NCBI GenBank assembly: GCA_963575745.1
Contig: CAUYUJ010015693.1
Span: 890,789-954,788, forward strand
DNA length: 64,000 nt
Source of the DNA: Prorocentrum cordatum
Lineage: Eukaryota > Sar > Dinophyceae > Prorocentrales > Prorocentraceae
Reading direction: 5' to 3'
Each line of letters begins with the position of its first letter. The stretch's first letter is position 1. Shown here in pieces: positions 54,845 through 64,000 of this stretch. The translations under genes and the position numbers were made by a program. The notes under the pieces are model-generated. The model did no database searches. It saw only the letters and a list, made by a program, of their open reading frames with translations, and was not told where the DNA came from.

Positions 54845-55100
54845 TCTTCTCCACATCTTGATCATGGTCATCACCATCTCGATCGTCGTCATCATCATCG
54901 TCACCACAACCACCACCACCATCATCAGCATCATCACCATCGTCAGCAGCAGCGTCATCAACATCTTGATCTTAATCGTCATCATCATCAGTATTATCAT
55001 CCCCATCCTCATCATCGTCATCGTCATCCTCGCCATCAGCATCATCATCAGCAGCATCATCATTATCATCATCGTCATCGTCGTCATCGACATTCTGATC
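54845..55100 (+). repeat. (CAT)n/(CATCGT)n tract
   Basis: Interrupted CAT, CGT and CAC triplets, His-rich in one frame. The His-rich frame (54776-55174) ends QDLQRTRELNDLLSLPVQIN, so a real protein end cannot be ruled out, but I do not call it. Confidence 0.92.
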
Positions 55101-55500
55101 TTGCCCAGGACCTGCAGCGCACACGCGAGCTTAACGATCTCCTGAGCTTGCCGGTGCAGATCAACTGGGACTGACGCTCGGGGCGCCAGAAAAGCAGCTC
55201 GGGAAGGCAGCGGGGAAGTCTGGGGAATGTTAAGTCCCCCTTCGTCGTTTGTATCCACCACCAGAAGCTCATGGGGCTTTCATTTGCAGGGAGCGTTTAC
55301 CGCAGTGAAAATGCATACTTTAGGAGCTTATGAGGAGGGGTCATGGGGCGGGAGAGTGTATCGCAGCATCGTTGGCGCATCCTGGTTTTACTCTGGCCCC
55401 CTCCTCCCTCTTACCTCTCTCCCTCTCTCCCCTCCTCTCCCTCACCATCCCTTCCGCGCACTTCTTCCCTCCGTCCTTCCTTCGACCTATCCTCCTTGCC
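55101..55500. other. Spacer upstream of the spliced-leader relict
   Basis: 55385-55500 is pyrimidine-rich (CCTC/TCTCC). Nothing else recognised. Confidence 0.4.
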
Positions 55501-55522
55501 TCCGTGGCCATTCTGGCTCAAG
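55501..55522 (+). other. Relict dinoflagellate spliced leader
   Basis: TCCGTGGCCATT followed by CTGGCTCAAG matches the 22-nt dinoflagellate spliced leader (DCCGTAGCCATT + TTGGCTCAAG) at 20 of 22 positions; both differences are transitions. The next bases are CGGAAC, not GT, so this is not a leader-RNA gene. It is the signature left when a trans-spliced mRNA is copied back into the genome. A weaker second match (CTCTTGGCTTGAG) sits at 55529-55541. Confidence 0.8.
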
Positions 55523-55607
55523 CGGAACTCTTGGCTTGAGCGCCCGACTTCCGAGCCAAGCTGTGATCGCACGCGCCCGCTGCGTCGCTCCGCGTGACGC
55601 GACCAAC

Positions 55608-56399
55608 ATGTCCTCCGCCGAGCGCGGGCGCCCGAGCCGCACGTCGTCGCTCGCCCGGTGGGCGCTCCGAGGCTGCCGGCCCGCGGGAGCCTGGCGCCAG
55701 AACGCCCACACGCCAAGGCCAGCCCCGCAGCGCGCGCGGCGAGCCGCGGAGGCCCTCGCGCGACGTTGGAGGGCAGGGGCGGTGGCCTGCCCGCGACGGC
55801 CGCGGGCCCCGATGGACGAGGCCCTCGCCGCCGCGCGGCTCCTCGGCGGGCTCCGCCACGCAGTGGAGGGCCGCCCCACAGCTCTGGTGCCCCTGGGGGC
55901 CGTCGCAGTCGCCTGCGGCAGCTGCGCCGAAGAGCGGCGGACGGCTCTCCAGTGGGACTGCGCCGCGGCAGGCCGCCGGCAGCTCCGGGCCTTCGCCCGG
56001 GGCGCGCTGCCGGGCAAGGTACAGAGGCGGAGGGCACTGGAGGAGCGGAGGGACGGGCGCGGCGACTGCAGATCTCGGCTCCACCCTCCGCCTCTTCGCA
56101 TCCTCTGGGTTCCCGTCGCGCGGGGGCCTGCGAGCAAGGTCTGGCGCGACCACTCCGACTGCCTGTCCAGCCCGCTGAACCCCTGGATACGTCCAGATCT
56201 GGCTCGCGGCCCGCTCCAGCCCGAACGCGGTGTGACCCACATCGCTGCGGCCCAAAGAGTTGTCAGTCTTCCACTGTTTTCAGCACCACGCTCTCCCAGC
56301 CCGCCGCCGGCAGTGACGGCTGCCGCTCCGCAGTTTCTGTGGCAGGTGGCTTCACACCAGCCGGCGGCAGCGTGCCGACCGATCCGTGGGCGCCAGTGA
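55608..56399 (+). CDS. Candidate retrogene, unknown function
   Basis: 263 codons from ATG 55608 (MSSAERGRPSRTSSLARWAL) to TGA. Support: the spliced-leader relict lies 86 nt upstream, the spacing of a short 5' UTR, and third positions are strongly G/C up to about 56090. The most protein-like part is MDEALAAARLLGGLRHAVEG, then LVPLGAVAVACGSCAEE and RQLRAFARGALPGKVQRR; the rest is Arg/Pro/Ala-rich. No domain recognised. After ~56090 the bias weakens and the sequence resembles repeats found again near 56880 (CTCACACCAGC(C/T)GGCGGCA), so the true end may be earlier. The frame is also open upstream to 55227, but that lies before the leader relict. Minus-strand frames here are Arg/Gly-rich shadows. 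Confidence 0.4.
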   Translation: MSSAERGRPSRTSSLARWALRGCRPAGAWRQNAHTPRPAPQRARRAAEALARRWRAGAVACPRRPRAPMDEALAAARLLGGLRHAVEGRPTALVPLGAVAVACGSCAEERRTALQWDCAAAGRRQLRAFARGALPGKVQRRRALEERRDGRGDCRSRLHPPPLRILWVPVARGPASKVWRDHSDCLSSPLNPWIRPDLARGPLQPERGVTHIAAAQRVVSLPLFSAPRSPSPPPAVTAAAPQFLWQVASHQPAAACRPIRGRQ

Positions 56400-57231
56400 G
56401 ATATGACGAGTGACCAGCGGCTTCACATCTGCTCGCGCTCAACATCCCGACCGCTCAAGTCAGGTATGATTGGGGGGAGACGGCAGCATCAAGTCACTCG
56501 CCCAGACCGCTCGCCTAGAGAACCGCTCCCCCGAAAACCGTTCGCCGCCACGAGGCCGCTCGTCCAGAAGCCCGGTCGGACGAGCAGGCGGACCCGAACG
56601 GGCGGTACGGGCAGGCGGGCACGTTTTGGTCGGGAAGGCGGCCCCAAACGGGCGGGCCAGGTGGGCGGGACAGTTTCTTCCAAAGCGGTTTCTCCTGGAG
56701 CGGTCTTCTGCCAGAGCGGTCTATGCCAGAGCGGCCTACTGGCAAAGGCGTCTTCTCGCGACGGCGCATCTCGCCCTCTCATACTTTTCTATCCTCACTG
56801 TCTCGACCTTCTGTCTTTCCAGATCCTCCGACTCAGAATACATCTATTCCATCTTCACGCCATCAGCGACAGCGGGCTCACCGCAGCAGCTAGCGCTGGA
56901 TCTGGCCTCACACCAGCTGGCGGCAACAGACCGACTGCTCAGTGAGCGCTGAGTGTGGCCTTACGGCGGATGTCGTCCACGCACCGATCGCCCATCCGCA
57001 CTCTCGTTCTCACACTCCGCTCCCCATCCCCTCCTCCCTTCTGTCTCCTCACCACGTCCTTGCCTCCCCCCAATGCACCCACCCACCCCTATCTGTCCCC
57101 ACACCAACCCCCCCCTTTCCCGTCCCCCTTCCCTCAGAGCGTGAATTACCTACCCCGCTTTCGCTTCCAGGCAAAACCAAGTCATACCACGCGCCTCCTC
57201 GTCAAGCGGCCTGACCAGTAAAGGCCGTGGT
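56400..57231. other. Spacer with short repeats, no supported gene
   Basis: GCCAGAGCGGTC is repeated near 56711 and 56726. The CTCACACCAGCTGGCGGCA block near 56908 repeats 56350. 57000-57135 is CCCC/CACC-rich. No domain recognised. Confidence 0.45.
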
Positions 57232-57534
57232 TTGGCATCGCTTGGTATCTCTTGGAAGCGAGGGTGGTCAAAAGCGAGGCAGGTCTGTTTTCCCCCCCTT
57301 CCCTCCCTGACCACCCCGCCGCGAGCCGCGCCGCCGCCGACCCCCCGCACCTGGAGCGCGCCCAGGACCGCCTGGACAGCCGCTGGATCGAGCGCCTCCT
57401 CCAGCGCCGGGGCGGGCTGCCCGCGGAGGAGCGGCGGCACCTGGATACGGGCGGGGCTGGCGCCATCCCGGGAGGGGCAGAGGGGCGGCGACAGGGGGAG
57501 AGTCGACGAAGGACGGGGCCAGAGGGGCGGACAC
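57232..57534 (+). other. Possible exon-like frame, unrecognised
   Basis: One plus frame reads DPPHLERAQDRLDSRWIERL then LQRRGGLPAEERRHLD with G/C third positions before it enters a TCC tract. Too short and isolated to call a gene. Confidence 0.2.
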
Positions 57535-57780
57535 CTCCTCCTCCTCCTCCTCCTCCTCCTCCTCCCTCCTCCTCCTCCTCCCTCCTCCTCCCTCCTCCTC
57601 CTCCTCCTCCTCCTCCTCCTCCTCCTCCTCCTCCTCCTCCTCCTCCCTCCTCCTCCTCCTCCTCTCCTCCTCCCCCTCCTCCTCCTCCTCCTCCTCCTCC
57701 TCCTCCTCCCTCCTCCTCCTCCTCCTCCTCCCCCCCCCGCCTCCTCCACTGGTCCTCCTCCTCCTCCTCCTCCTCCTCCA
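57535..57780 (+). repeat. (TCC)n microsatellite
   Basis: TCC/CTC triplets with small interruptions and one C run. Confidence 0.96.
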
Positions 57781-58274
57781 CCTCCCGGGAGTCCTGGGCG
57801 AGGGGCAGAGGGGCCCGGCGAAAGGGAGGGATTGGGAAAGAAGGAGGGTTACGAACTCTGCTGCGTGCAGCTGGTTTCGGCCCCGCCGCCGGGCCCATTC
57901 CTCGAGGCATGGGGCGCCTCCCGGCGCCGGGAGGCGCCGGGAGAAGCAGCTGCGCGAGCCGATTCTCACCCCCCCCCTTTGCTATCCCCCCCTTTCGCCC
58001 AGCCCAAGAGAGGGAGGCGGGGGAGGTGCGGGGAGGAGGGAGGAACGGGGGAGGGGGGGGGGGCCTTTGGCTCCACTGGCTGGCCAGGTTGAATGTCCAG
58101 CCGCCCTCGGTAGGTGCCACCACCGTGCCAACTGCAGCATTCTGGTTGGCGATGCTCAGTGGGGCGCGCAGGAAGCTAAGATGTTGACCATTCGCGTCCT
58201 CAGGCTTGGGAGAACCGCATCATGTGCCGCGCTCGCGTCGTGGGGGTCAATTGAGCTCGCGTCGTGGGGGTCAA
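57781..58274. other. GC-rich spacer, no gene seen
   Basis: It includes a tandem duplication of (A)GCTCGCGTCGTGGGGGTCAATTG near 58225-58275. Confidence 0.5.
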
Positions 58275-58605
58275 TTGAGCCGTCGTGGGGCCCTCTTCGG
58301 TGCATCTTGGGCCATCTTGGAGGCCTCTGGGGTCGTCTTGAGCTGATGGAAGTCCAAGGCGAGAACACGAGAATCATGCGAAGTCATAAGGGCGTCAATG
58401 ATGTTGGCCTCCTCGGGCCCTCCTGGCGATCCTCTCGGAGCCCTCTTGGGCAGTAGTAGGTGCCACTTGGGCCGTCTCGAGGCGATCTTGGGCCGTCTTA
58501 GGGGGCCAGTTTGGGCCGTCCTGGAGGCATATTTTGGGAGCAGTGGCGGCCTGGGTGGCCTGCCGGGGCCGTCTTGGAAGCCCTCTTGGGCAGGAGACCC
58601 GAAGT
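58275..58605 (-). repeat. CCAAGA array with core (copy h), inverted
   Basis: CTTGGGCC-type units. The core at about 58330-58400 reads, in reverse complement, AACATCATTGACGCCC, TTCTCGTGTTCTCGCC and GACTTCCATCAGCTCAAG. Confidence 0.8.
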
Positions 58606-58621
58606 AGCAGAACTCGAGAGT

Positions 58622-58790
58622 ACAGAGGAGGAGGAGGAGGAGGAGGAGGAGGAGGAGGAGGAGGAGGAGGAGGAGGAGGGGGAGGAGGAGAAGGAGGACG
58701 ACGAGGAGGAGGAGGACGACGACGAGGAGGAGGAGGAAGAGGAGGAGGAGGAGGAGGACGACGACGACGAGGAGGAGGAGGGCCGCCTGC
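58622..58790 (+). repeat. (GAG)n/(GAC)n tract
   Basis: GAG and GAC triplets. Confidence 0.95.
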
Positions 58791-58794
58791 GCAC

Positions 58795-59140
58795 GTGGGA
58801 GACCATTTGGGAGACCATGCAGGAGCACAGACAGGAGGCCATATGGGGGACCATACGGGAGATCCTGCGGGAGACTATAAAAAAGAAACCCTACGGCTTT
58901 CCACACAGGAGGCCGCACAGGGAAACCAGACGGGAGACATAGACGAGAGATGGTGCAGGAGGCCACACTGCGTGAGACCACACTCCCGGAGACTGCGCCG
59001 CGGGAGCCCATACGGAAGATCCTACGCGAGACCATACGGGAGACGATACGGGGGATGGCACGGGAGAGCATGCACGAGACGGTACGGGAGGCCGTGAAGG
59101 TGAGCACACGAGAGACTTTACGGGAGACCACGGGCCACCG
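58795..59140 (+). repeat. 12-bp minisatellite, unit about GGGAGACCATAC
   Basis: Some 25 degenerate units with GGGAGACCATACGG, GGGAGATCCTGC and GGGAGACTATA variants. The 12-bp length keeps frames open (REI/RETI-rich peptides), probably incidental. Confidence 0.88.
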
Positions 59141-59249
59141 ATTCTGGATCCGGTTTCGTTCACGCATCTTTTAGAAGAAATGCAGTGGACCTTTCCAGAC
59201 AAGTTAGGGAAAAATGGTTTGACACAGCGTGGGTCCCGCTTGGCCTGGC

Positions 59250-59800
59250 CGCAGGCGCCACAAGACAACCCACGAGCCTCCCAGGAGGGCCCAAGACGGA
59301 CCCAGACGGCCCCAAAGACGACACCAAGAAGGCCCAAGACGTCTCGAGAGAGCGACAAGAGAGTCCCAAGAGGGCACCAAGAGGCTTTCCAAACGACGCC
59401 AAGAGACCCAAGACACCTCCAGGAGGATCAAGATACCCTCAAGATGGAATGTCAACCAGGCTCCCGAGAAGCCTCGAAAGAGCCGCACCAGGGTGTCTCA
59501 ATGACTTTAGCTTTCCCGCTTTTTCTATCTTAGAGCGTCCATCCACGACGATCCAGGAGGCTTCCAATAGTGCCCCAAGACGGCTCAAAAGGGCCCCGCG
59601 AAGCTCTCCAGCAGGCCTCGTGAGGCCCCAAGAGCCCAAGAGGGCCCAATAGGGCGTCACGAGGGTTCCAGAACGGACCCGAAGGCGGCCTCGAGGTGGC
59701 CAAGATTGCACCAGTGAGCCTCTATGGGAGCTCGCGGCGACCCACGGGAGCCCACGAAAGCCCCTACGGGGCTCCGAGACGCCCCCGAGAGCCGAAAAGC
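59250..59800 (+). repeat. CCAAGA array with core (copy i)
   Basis: CCCAAGACGGACC-type units flank a core at about 59440-59545 with CTCAATGACTTTAGC, TTTCCCGCTTTTTC and AGAGCGTCC. Confidence 0.78.
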
Positions 59801-60055
59801 TTTCCAGGGTGCACCAGATGGCGCCTTCGCTAACCCGCGAGGCCCAATTCCATTCCCACGGGGTACCCAAAAACATGTTCCCAGAGCAGCGCTTGCAGTT
59901 TGGAGACTTTTATTTGTCTCATGCGGAACCGGGCCTGGCTGGCGGTCCGGCCGGCTTGTTGCCCGTCGCCGCCGACCGTCCAGGTTGGGTTGGCGGCCCG
60001 GCCAACTCGTCGTCGCCCGCCGCCGCCGCGTGTTGGTCTCATGTTTGGTTGTGCG
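59801..60055. other. Spacer, no gene seen
   Basis: Short GGCCGGCTTG/GGCGGCCCGGCCAAC duplication near 59942-60005. Confidence 0.4.
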
Positions 60056-60500
60056 AGATCAGATTGCACCACACAGTGTACACCACATAGATTGCACCGC
60101 ATAGGTTGGACCACAATGATTACTCTGGACGCCCGAAATGGGTACTGAAAGAATGGGTACAATGCCCAACAGCAGTTCCTGATCATTTTGAACAGGATTT
60201 GCTGTCCGCGCCGCCGCAGCCTGTGTCCATTCGAGACAGGAGGCCGCCTGCCCAACAGCGGCCGCTGTTGGTTTGGGACAACATTTGCTGTTGGGCATAG
60301 TACCCATTTTTTCGGTACCCATTTCGGGCGTCCAAAATTACAGCACATATGATGTTTAACATCGATTGCATAACATAGCTTACAACACACAGATCGCGCC
60401 TCAGAGATTGCACCGCACGTACTGGACCACATGGAAAGCGCCACGTAGCTCTCACCACACATGTTGCATCACGTAGCTTACACCACATGTGATTCTCTGT
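60056..60500 (+). repeat. Degenerate ~18-24 bp minisatellite (CACCACATAGATTGCAC)
   Basis: Units such as GATTGCACCACACAG, TACACCACATAGATTGCACC and GCTTACACCACATGTG lie on both sides of MITE-D. Confidence 0.75.
60126..60334 (+). mobile_element. MITE-D (209 bp) with ~50-bp terminal inverted repeats
   Basis: Left end TGGACGCCCGAAATGGGTAC and the right-end reverse complement agree at 46 of 50 positions, both running into GCCCAACAGCA. The centre has a perfect 18-bp palindrome (CAACAGCGGCCGCTGTTG, 60253-60270). ATTAC occurs two bases outside each end and may be the target duplication. Non-coding. Confidence 0.85.
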
Positions 60501-61085
60501 TCTCACAAGAGAATAGATTATGCCACCCTCCCGAGGCCAGATTTTTGCGACCCCCCTTTGGGACACTGCAATGTACAGACGATTCTGCCCCATCGTTCAT
60601 TTTCCACATGAACTCGTACCATTCCAGTCAAGCCAGGATCGACCCCACCCCCCACCCCCCCAGCATCCTTGACAAATAGTACCATGCGCGTGCACTTGTT
60701 TATCAAATAACATCAAGTTTCAATAATTATTTGCAGAAGTGAGACCAAGACTGCGTGCACGTCGTCGCGATCGCATGTCGAAATCATTCAAAGAACGTAG
60801 GCTTCGTAAGAATATCAAGATGGAGGTTCCCGAACACAGATTTCATATTGCCTTGGCAACGTACCCAACCCCTGCGCAATGCGGGGCAGGAGTAGTTTAT
60901 GAGATTTGACGAAGGGCGGCGACGTGACATGGACGCATATACTTCTGCGAGCGGCTTTCGCAAGTTTCGCAGGCCCCCAATCAAGGGAAACACGATGAGT
61001 AACTAAGTGAACCCCTGAGTCACTAAGGAAGACGCAAGGTCCAAAAGGAGACAGTGGGCAAGGGGCTCGAAACGTCGGCGGGGCA
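60501..61085. other. Spacer, no gene or repeat recognised
   Basis: Mixed composition, AT-richer than the flanks. Confidence 0.4.
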
Positions 61086-62050
61086 GCAACAACATGACAT
61101 GGCCCCCCAAGGACGGCGAGGCCCCGCTCAGGTCTGCGCAGTGCCTCACTCCGCTGGACCCACCAGCAGCCTTCGAAAATGGCGAGCCCACCAGCAGCCC
61201 TCGAAAGTGGCGACAGTTTCGCAGCTCGCAGGCCCCAAGGACGGGGAGGTCCCGCTCACATCCGCGCGGTGCCTCACTCCGCAGGACCCACCAGCAGCCC
61301 TCGAAAGTGGCGACAATGTCGCAGATCGCAGCCCCCCAGGGACGGTGAGGTCCGCCCAGATCCACGCGGTGCCTCACTCCGCTGGACCCACCAGCAGCCC
61401 TCGAAAGTGGCGACAGTTTCGCGGATCGCAGCCCCCCAGGGACGGCGAGGTCACGCTCAGATCCGCGCGGTGCCTCATTCCGCTGGACCCACCAGCAGAC
61501 CTCGAAAGTGGCGAGACAGTTTCGCAGATCGCAGCCCCCCAGGGACGGGGAGGTCCCGCTCAGATCCGCGCGGTGCCTCACTCCGCTAGACCCACCAGCA
61601 GCCCTCGAAAGTGGCGACAATTTCGCAGATCGTAGCCCCCCAGAGACGGGGAGGTCCCGCTCAGATCCGCCGCGCGGTGCCTCCGCTAGACCCACCAGCA
61701 GCCCTCGAAAGTGGCGACAGTTTCGTAGATCGCAGGCCCCCAGAGACGGGGAGGTCCCGCTCAGGTCCGCGCGGTGCCTCACTCCGCAGGCCCCACCAGC
61801 AGCCCTCGAAAGTGGCGACAGTTTCGCAGATCGCAGGCCCCCAGGGACGGCGAGGTCCCGCTCAGGTCCGCGCGGCGCCTCACTCCGCAGGACCCACCAG
61901 CAGCCCTCGAAAGTGGCGACAGTTTCGCAGACCGCAGCCCCCCGGGGACGGGAGGTCACGCTCAGATCCGCGCGGTGCTTCACTCCGCTGGACCCACCAG
62001 CAGCCCTCGAAAGTGGCGAGACAGTTTCGCAGATCGCAGCCCCCCAGGCA
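61086..62050 (+). repeat. ~101-bp satellite array, well-conserved part
   Basis: The word TCGAAAGTGGCGA recurs at 61201, 61301, 61401, 61502, 61605, 61705, 61806, 61907 and 62007, a period of about 100.8 bp. Each monomer also carries GTTTCGCAGATCGCAG, CCCCCAGGGACGG and GGTGCCTCACTCCGC. About nine units, highly alike. Confidence 0.97.
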
Positions 62051-62290
62051 AGGCAAGAGGAGACAAGAAGGAGGGGGGGCGGAAGGCGGGAGGCGGGAGG
62101 CGGGAGGAGGACGCGCGAGCAGTGCTCTATTCAAAACGGATGCCCATCCAAGGAGGGTTGGGAAAAAGTTTGAACAATACCCCAGACGTACCCCCAACCC
62201 CTTACCCACGCGAGGCGAATATTTGCATGAACGCTCCATACAAAAGAACCCATCGCCAGATATGCACGATCTGCGCTGCCCTCACCTTCA
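62051..62290. repeat. Inter-satellite block, copy 1
   Basis: 62186-62285 (AGACGTACCCCCAACCCC ... GCACGATCTGCGCTGCCCTC) is homologous to 62598-62693. A GGCGGGA repeat precedes it. Confidence 0.8.
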
Positions 62291-64000
62291 CCTTGCCTCC
62301 CACGAGCCTACGAAAGTGGAGACACGTGCGCACTTCGTAGCCCCATAGGGAGCCGCGAGGTCTCGGCTGGATCAGCGTGGTCCCCGACTCCGCTGGACAT
62401 CTCAGGCGCCAGCGAAAGTGGCGACAATTGCGCAGTCAGCGAGGTCTCTAATGTGTGCGCGTGGCCCCCGACTCCGCTGGACCTCAGGAGCCCAAGAAAT
62501 TGGCGACAGTTGCGCAGTTCGCAACCACCCAGGGAGCAGCGAGGTCCCGTCCGAAAAACACAGTGGCTCCGCACCCTTATGCTTCAAACTACGCGAGACG
62601 TACCCAACCTTTCCTCCACGCGAGGCAACTATTTGCACCAACGCCCCGTACAGCATGACTCATCGCCGAATGCGCACGATCGGTGTTGCCCTCGTGTCCA
62701 CCGTGCCTCCCCCAAGCCTACGAAAGCGGCGACGGTTGCGCAGCTCGCAGCCGATCCGGGAGCGGCGACGTCTCGGCCGGATCCGCGTCGCCCCCGGCTT
62801 TGCTGAATTTCCTTCCCGTGAGCCAGCGAACGTGCCGCCAGCGGCGCAGTTCGCAGCATACCAGGGAGCAGCGAGGCCCTGTCTAGGTGCGCGTACTCCG
62901 CTACCCCGCCGTGCCTCCCAGGAGCCCACGAAAGTGGTGACGGTTGCGCAGCGCAGTTCGGAGCCACCCAGGGAGCAGCGAGGCCCCGTCTGGGTGCGCG
63001 TACTTCGCCACCCCGCCGTACCCACCAGGAGCCCACGAAGGTGGTGACGGTTCGCAGTTCGCAGCCACTGAGGGAGCAGCGGGATTTCGGCTAGGTGCGC
63101 GTGGCCTTTGACTCCGTTGGACCCCGGGGGGCCCACGAAAGTGGCGATAGTTGCACAGTCCGCAGCCACCCAGGGAGCAGCGAGGTTCCGTCTGGGTGCG
63201 CGTGGCCCTTGATCCCGTTGGACCTCCCAGGAGCCCACGAAAGTGGCGACGGATGCGTAGCTCGCAGTCCTTCAGGGACTTGCGAGGTCCCGTCTGGGTG
63301 CGCGCGGCCCCCGTTTCCGCCGTGCTTCCCAGGAAACCGCGAAAATAGCGCCAATTGCAAAGCTCGCGGCCACCTAGGCAGCTACGAGATCTCCGCTGGA
63401 TTCGCGTACTCCGCTACTCCGCCGAGTCTCCCAGGAGCCCACGGCAGTGGCGCCAATTGCACAGTTCGCAGCCATCCAGGAAGTTGCGAGTTTTGTCTGG
63501 GTGCGCGTACTCCGCTACTCCGCCGTGCTTCTCAGGACCCACGCAAGTGTCGACAGTGACGCAGCTCGCAGTCCCCAGGGAGTTCTGACGACCCGTCTGG
63601 ATCCGTGTACTCCCTGGCTCCGCCGTGCCTCCCAGGAGCTTACAAAAGTGTCGACGGTTGGCGAGTTCGCAGTCAGCCAGGGACTTGCGAGGTCTTGTCC
63701 GGGTGCGCGTGCTCCGCTACTCCGCCGTGCCTCCCAGGAGCCCGACGAAGGTGTCGACAGATGGGGAGGTTCGCAGTCAGCCAGGGACTTGCGAGGTCCC
63801 GTCTGAGTGCGCGTATTCCGTCACTCCGCCGTGCCCCCCAGGAGCCCGACGAAGGTGGCGACAAGTGCATTGTTCGCAGCCGCCCACGGAGCAGCGAGGT
63901 CTCCGCCGGATGCGCGCGTTCCCCGACTCCGCCGTGCTCCCCTGTAGGCCGCGAAAGTGGCGCCAAGTTGCGCAGTTCGCATCCTCCAAGGAGGTTGCGA
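62291..64000 (+). repeat. ~101-bp satellite array, diverged part, runs off the window
   Basis: Diverged monomers with (A/G)CGAAAGTGGCGAC at about 62413, 62723, 62928, 63135, 63238, 63339, 63439, 63541, 63643, 63746, 63848 and 63951; period about 102 bp. A second copy of the inter-satellite block lies at 62598-62693. The array continues past base 64000. Confidence 0.93.

Noticed and set aside
55501-55522. Spliced-leader RNA gene
   Set aside because: The leader sequence is not followed by a GT donor or an Sm-like site; it reads on into CGGAAC.
61003-62348. Long frames on both strands across the 101-bp array
   Set aside because: The period is not a multiple of three; the frames are open because the monomer lacks stops in several phases.
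61086-64000. CRISPR-like regular spacing
   Set aside because: Whole ~101-bp monomers repeat with no unique spacers, in a eukaryotic context.

Overview
The window looks like nuclear DNA of a dinoflagellate, on the GC-rich, repeat-rich side (a Prorocentrum-like genome would fit, but the species cannot be fixed from sequence alone). Three things support this. There is a relict copy of the dinoflagellate trans-spliced leader at 55501-55522 (20 of 22 positions). The LINE-type and Ty1/copia-type retroelements have the protein style seen in dinoflagellate genomes. The rest is saturated with microsatellites, minisatellites and small inverted-repeat elements. There is no bacterial-style gene packing, and I see no tRNA, rRNA or CRISPR array.

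Layout. 1-6.3 kb: a two-ORF LINE (ORF1 cut by the window edge, ORF2 intact for 1610 codons) ending in a long TCC tract. 6.3-18.8 kb: simple-sequence and satellite blocks, a small inverted-repeat element (MITE-A copy 1) and an inverted-repeat-flanked satellite. 19.05-20.05 kb: a probable membrane-protein gene or pseudogene whose reading frame shifts twice. 20-27 kb: GC-rich DNA, a 54-bp minisatellite and triplet tracts. 27.3-31 kb: a cluster of small elements, including a MITE split by a 1.5-kb insert made of stacked microsatellites. 31-39 kb: AT-rich tracts and several copies of a dispersed 'CCAAGA' array with a conserved core. 39.2-41.6 kb: a decayed LINE on the minus strand, itself interrupted by a TA-flanked MITE. 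43.07-50.10 kb: an old but structurally complete copia-type element with 5-bp target duplication, LTRs, primer site and polypurine tract. 50.5-54.8 kb: a second, decayed LINE type. 55.5-56.4 kb: the spliced-leader relict and a candidate retrogene. 57-60.5 kb: more triplet tracts, CCAAGA arrays and another MITE. 61.1-64.0 kb: a ~101-bp satellite array running off the end.

How the parts relate. Nothing here forms a metabolic pathway; the window is a stratigraphy of mobile DNA. Autonomous elements (two LINE types, one copia type) supply reverse transcriptase. Short elements with terminal inverted repeats (families called MITE-A to MITE-D here) have inserted into LINE coding sequence, satellites and unique DNA. 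Their target duplications (8 bp for A, TA for B) allow two nested insertions to be ordered in time. The most unusual items are the split MITE-A copy, the dispersed CCAAGA-array family with a conserved core, the 120-bp MITE-C, the copia element that lacks a visible integrase but carries a methyltransferase-like segment, and the spliced-leader relict upstream of an open frame.
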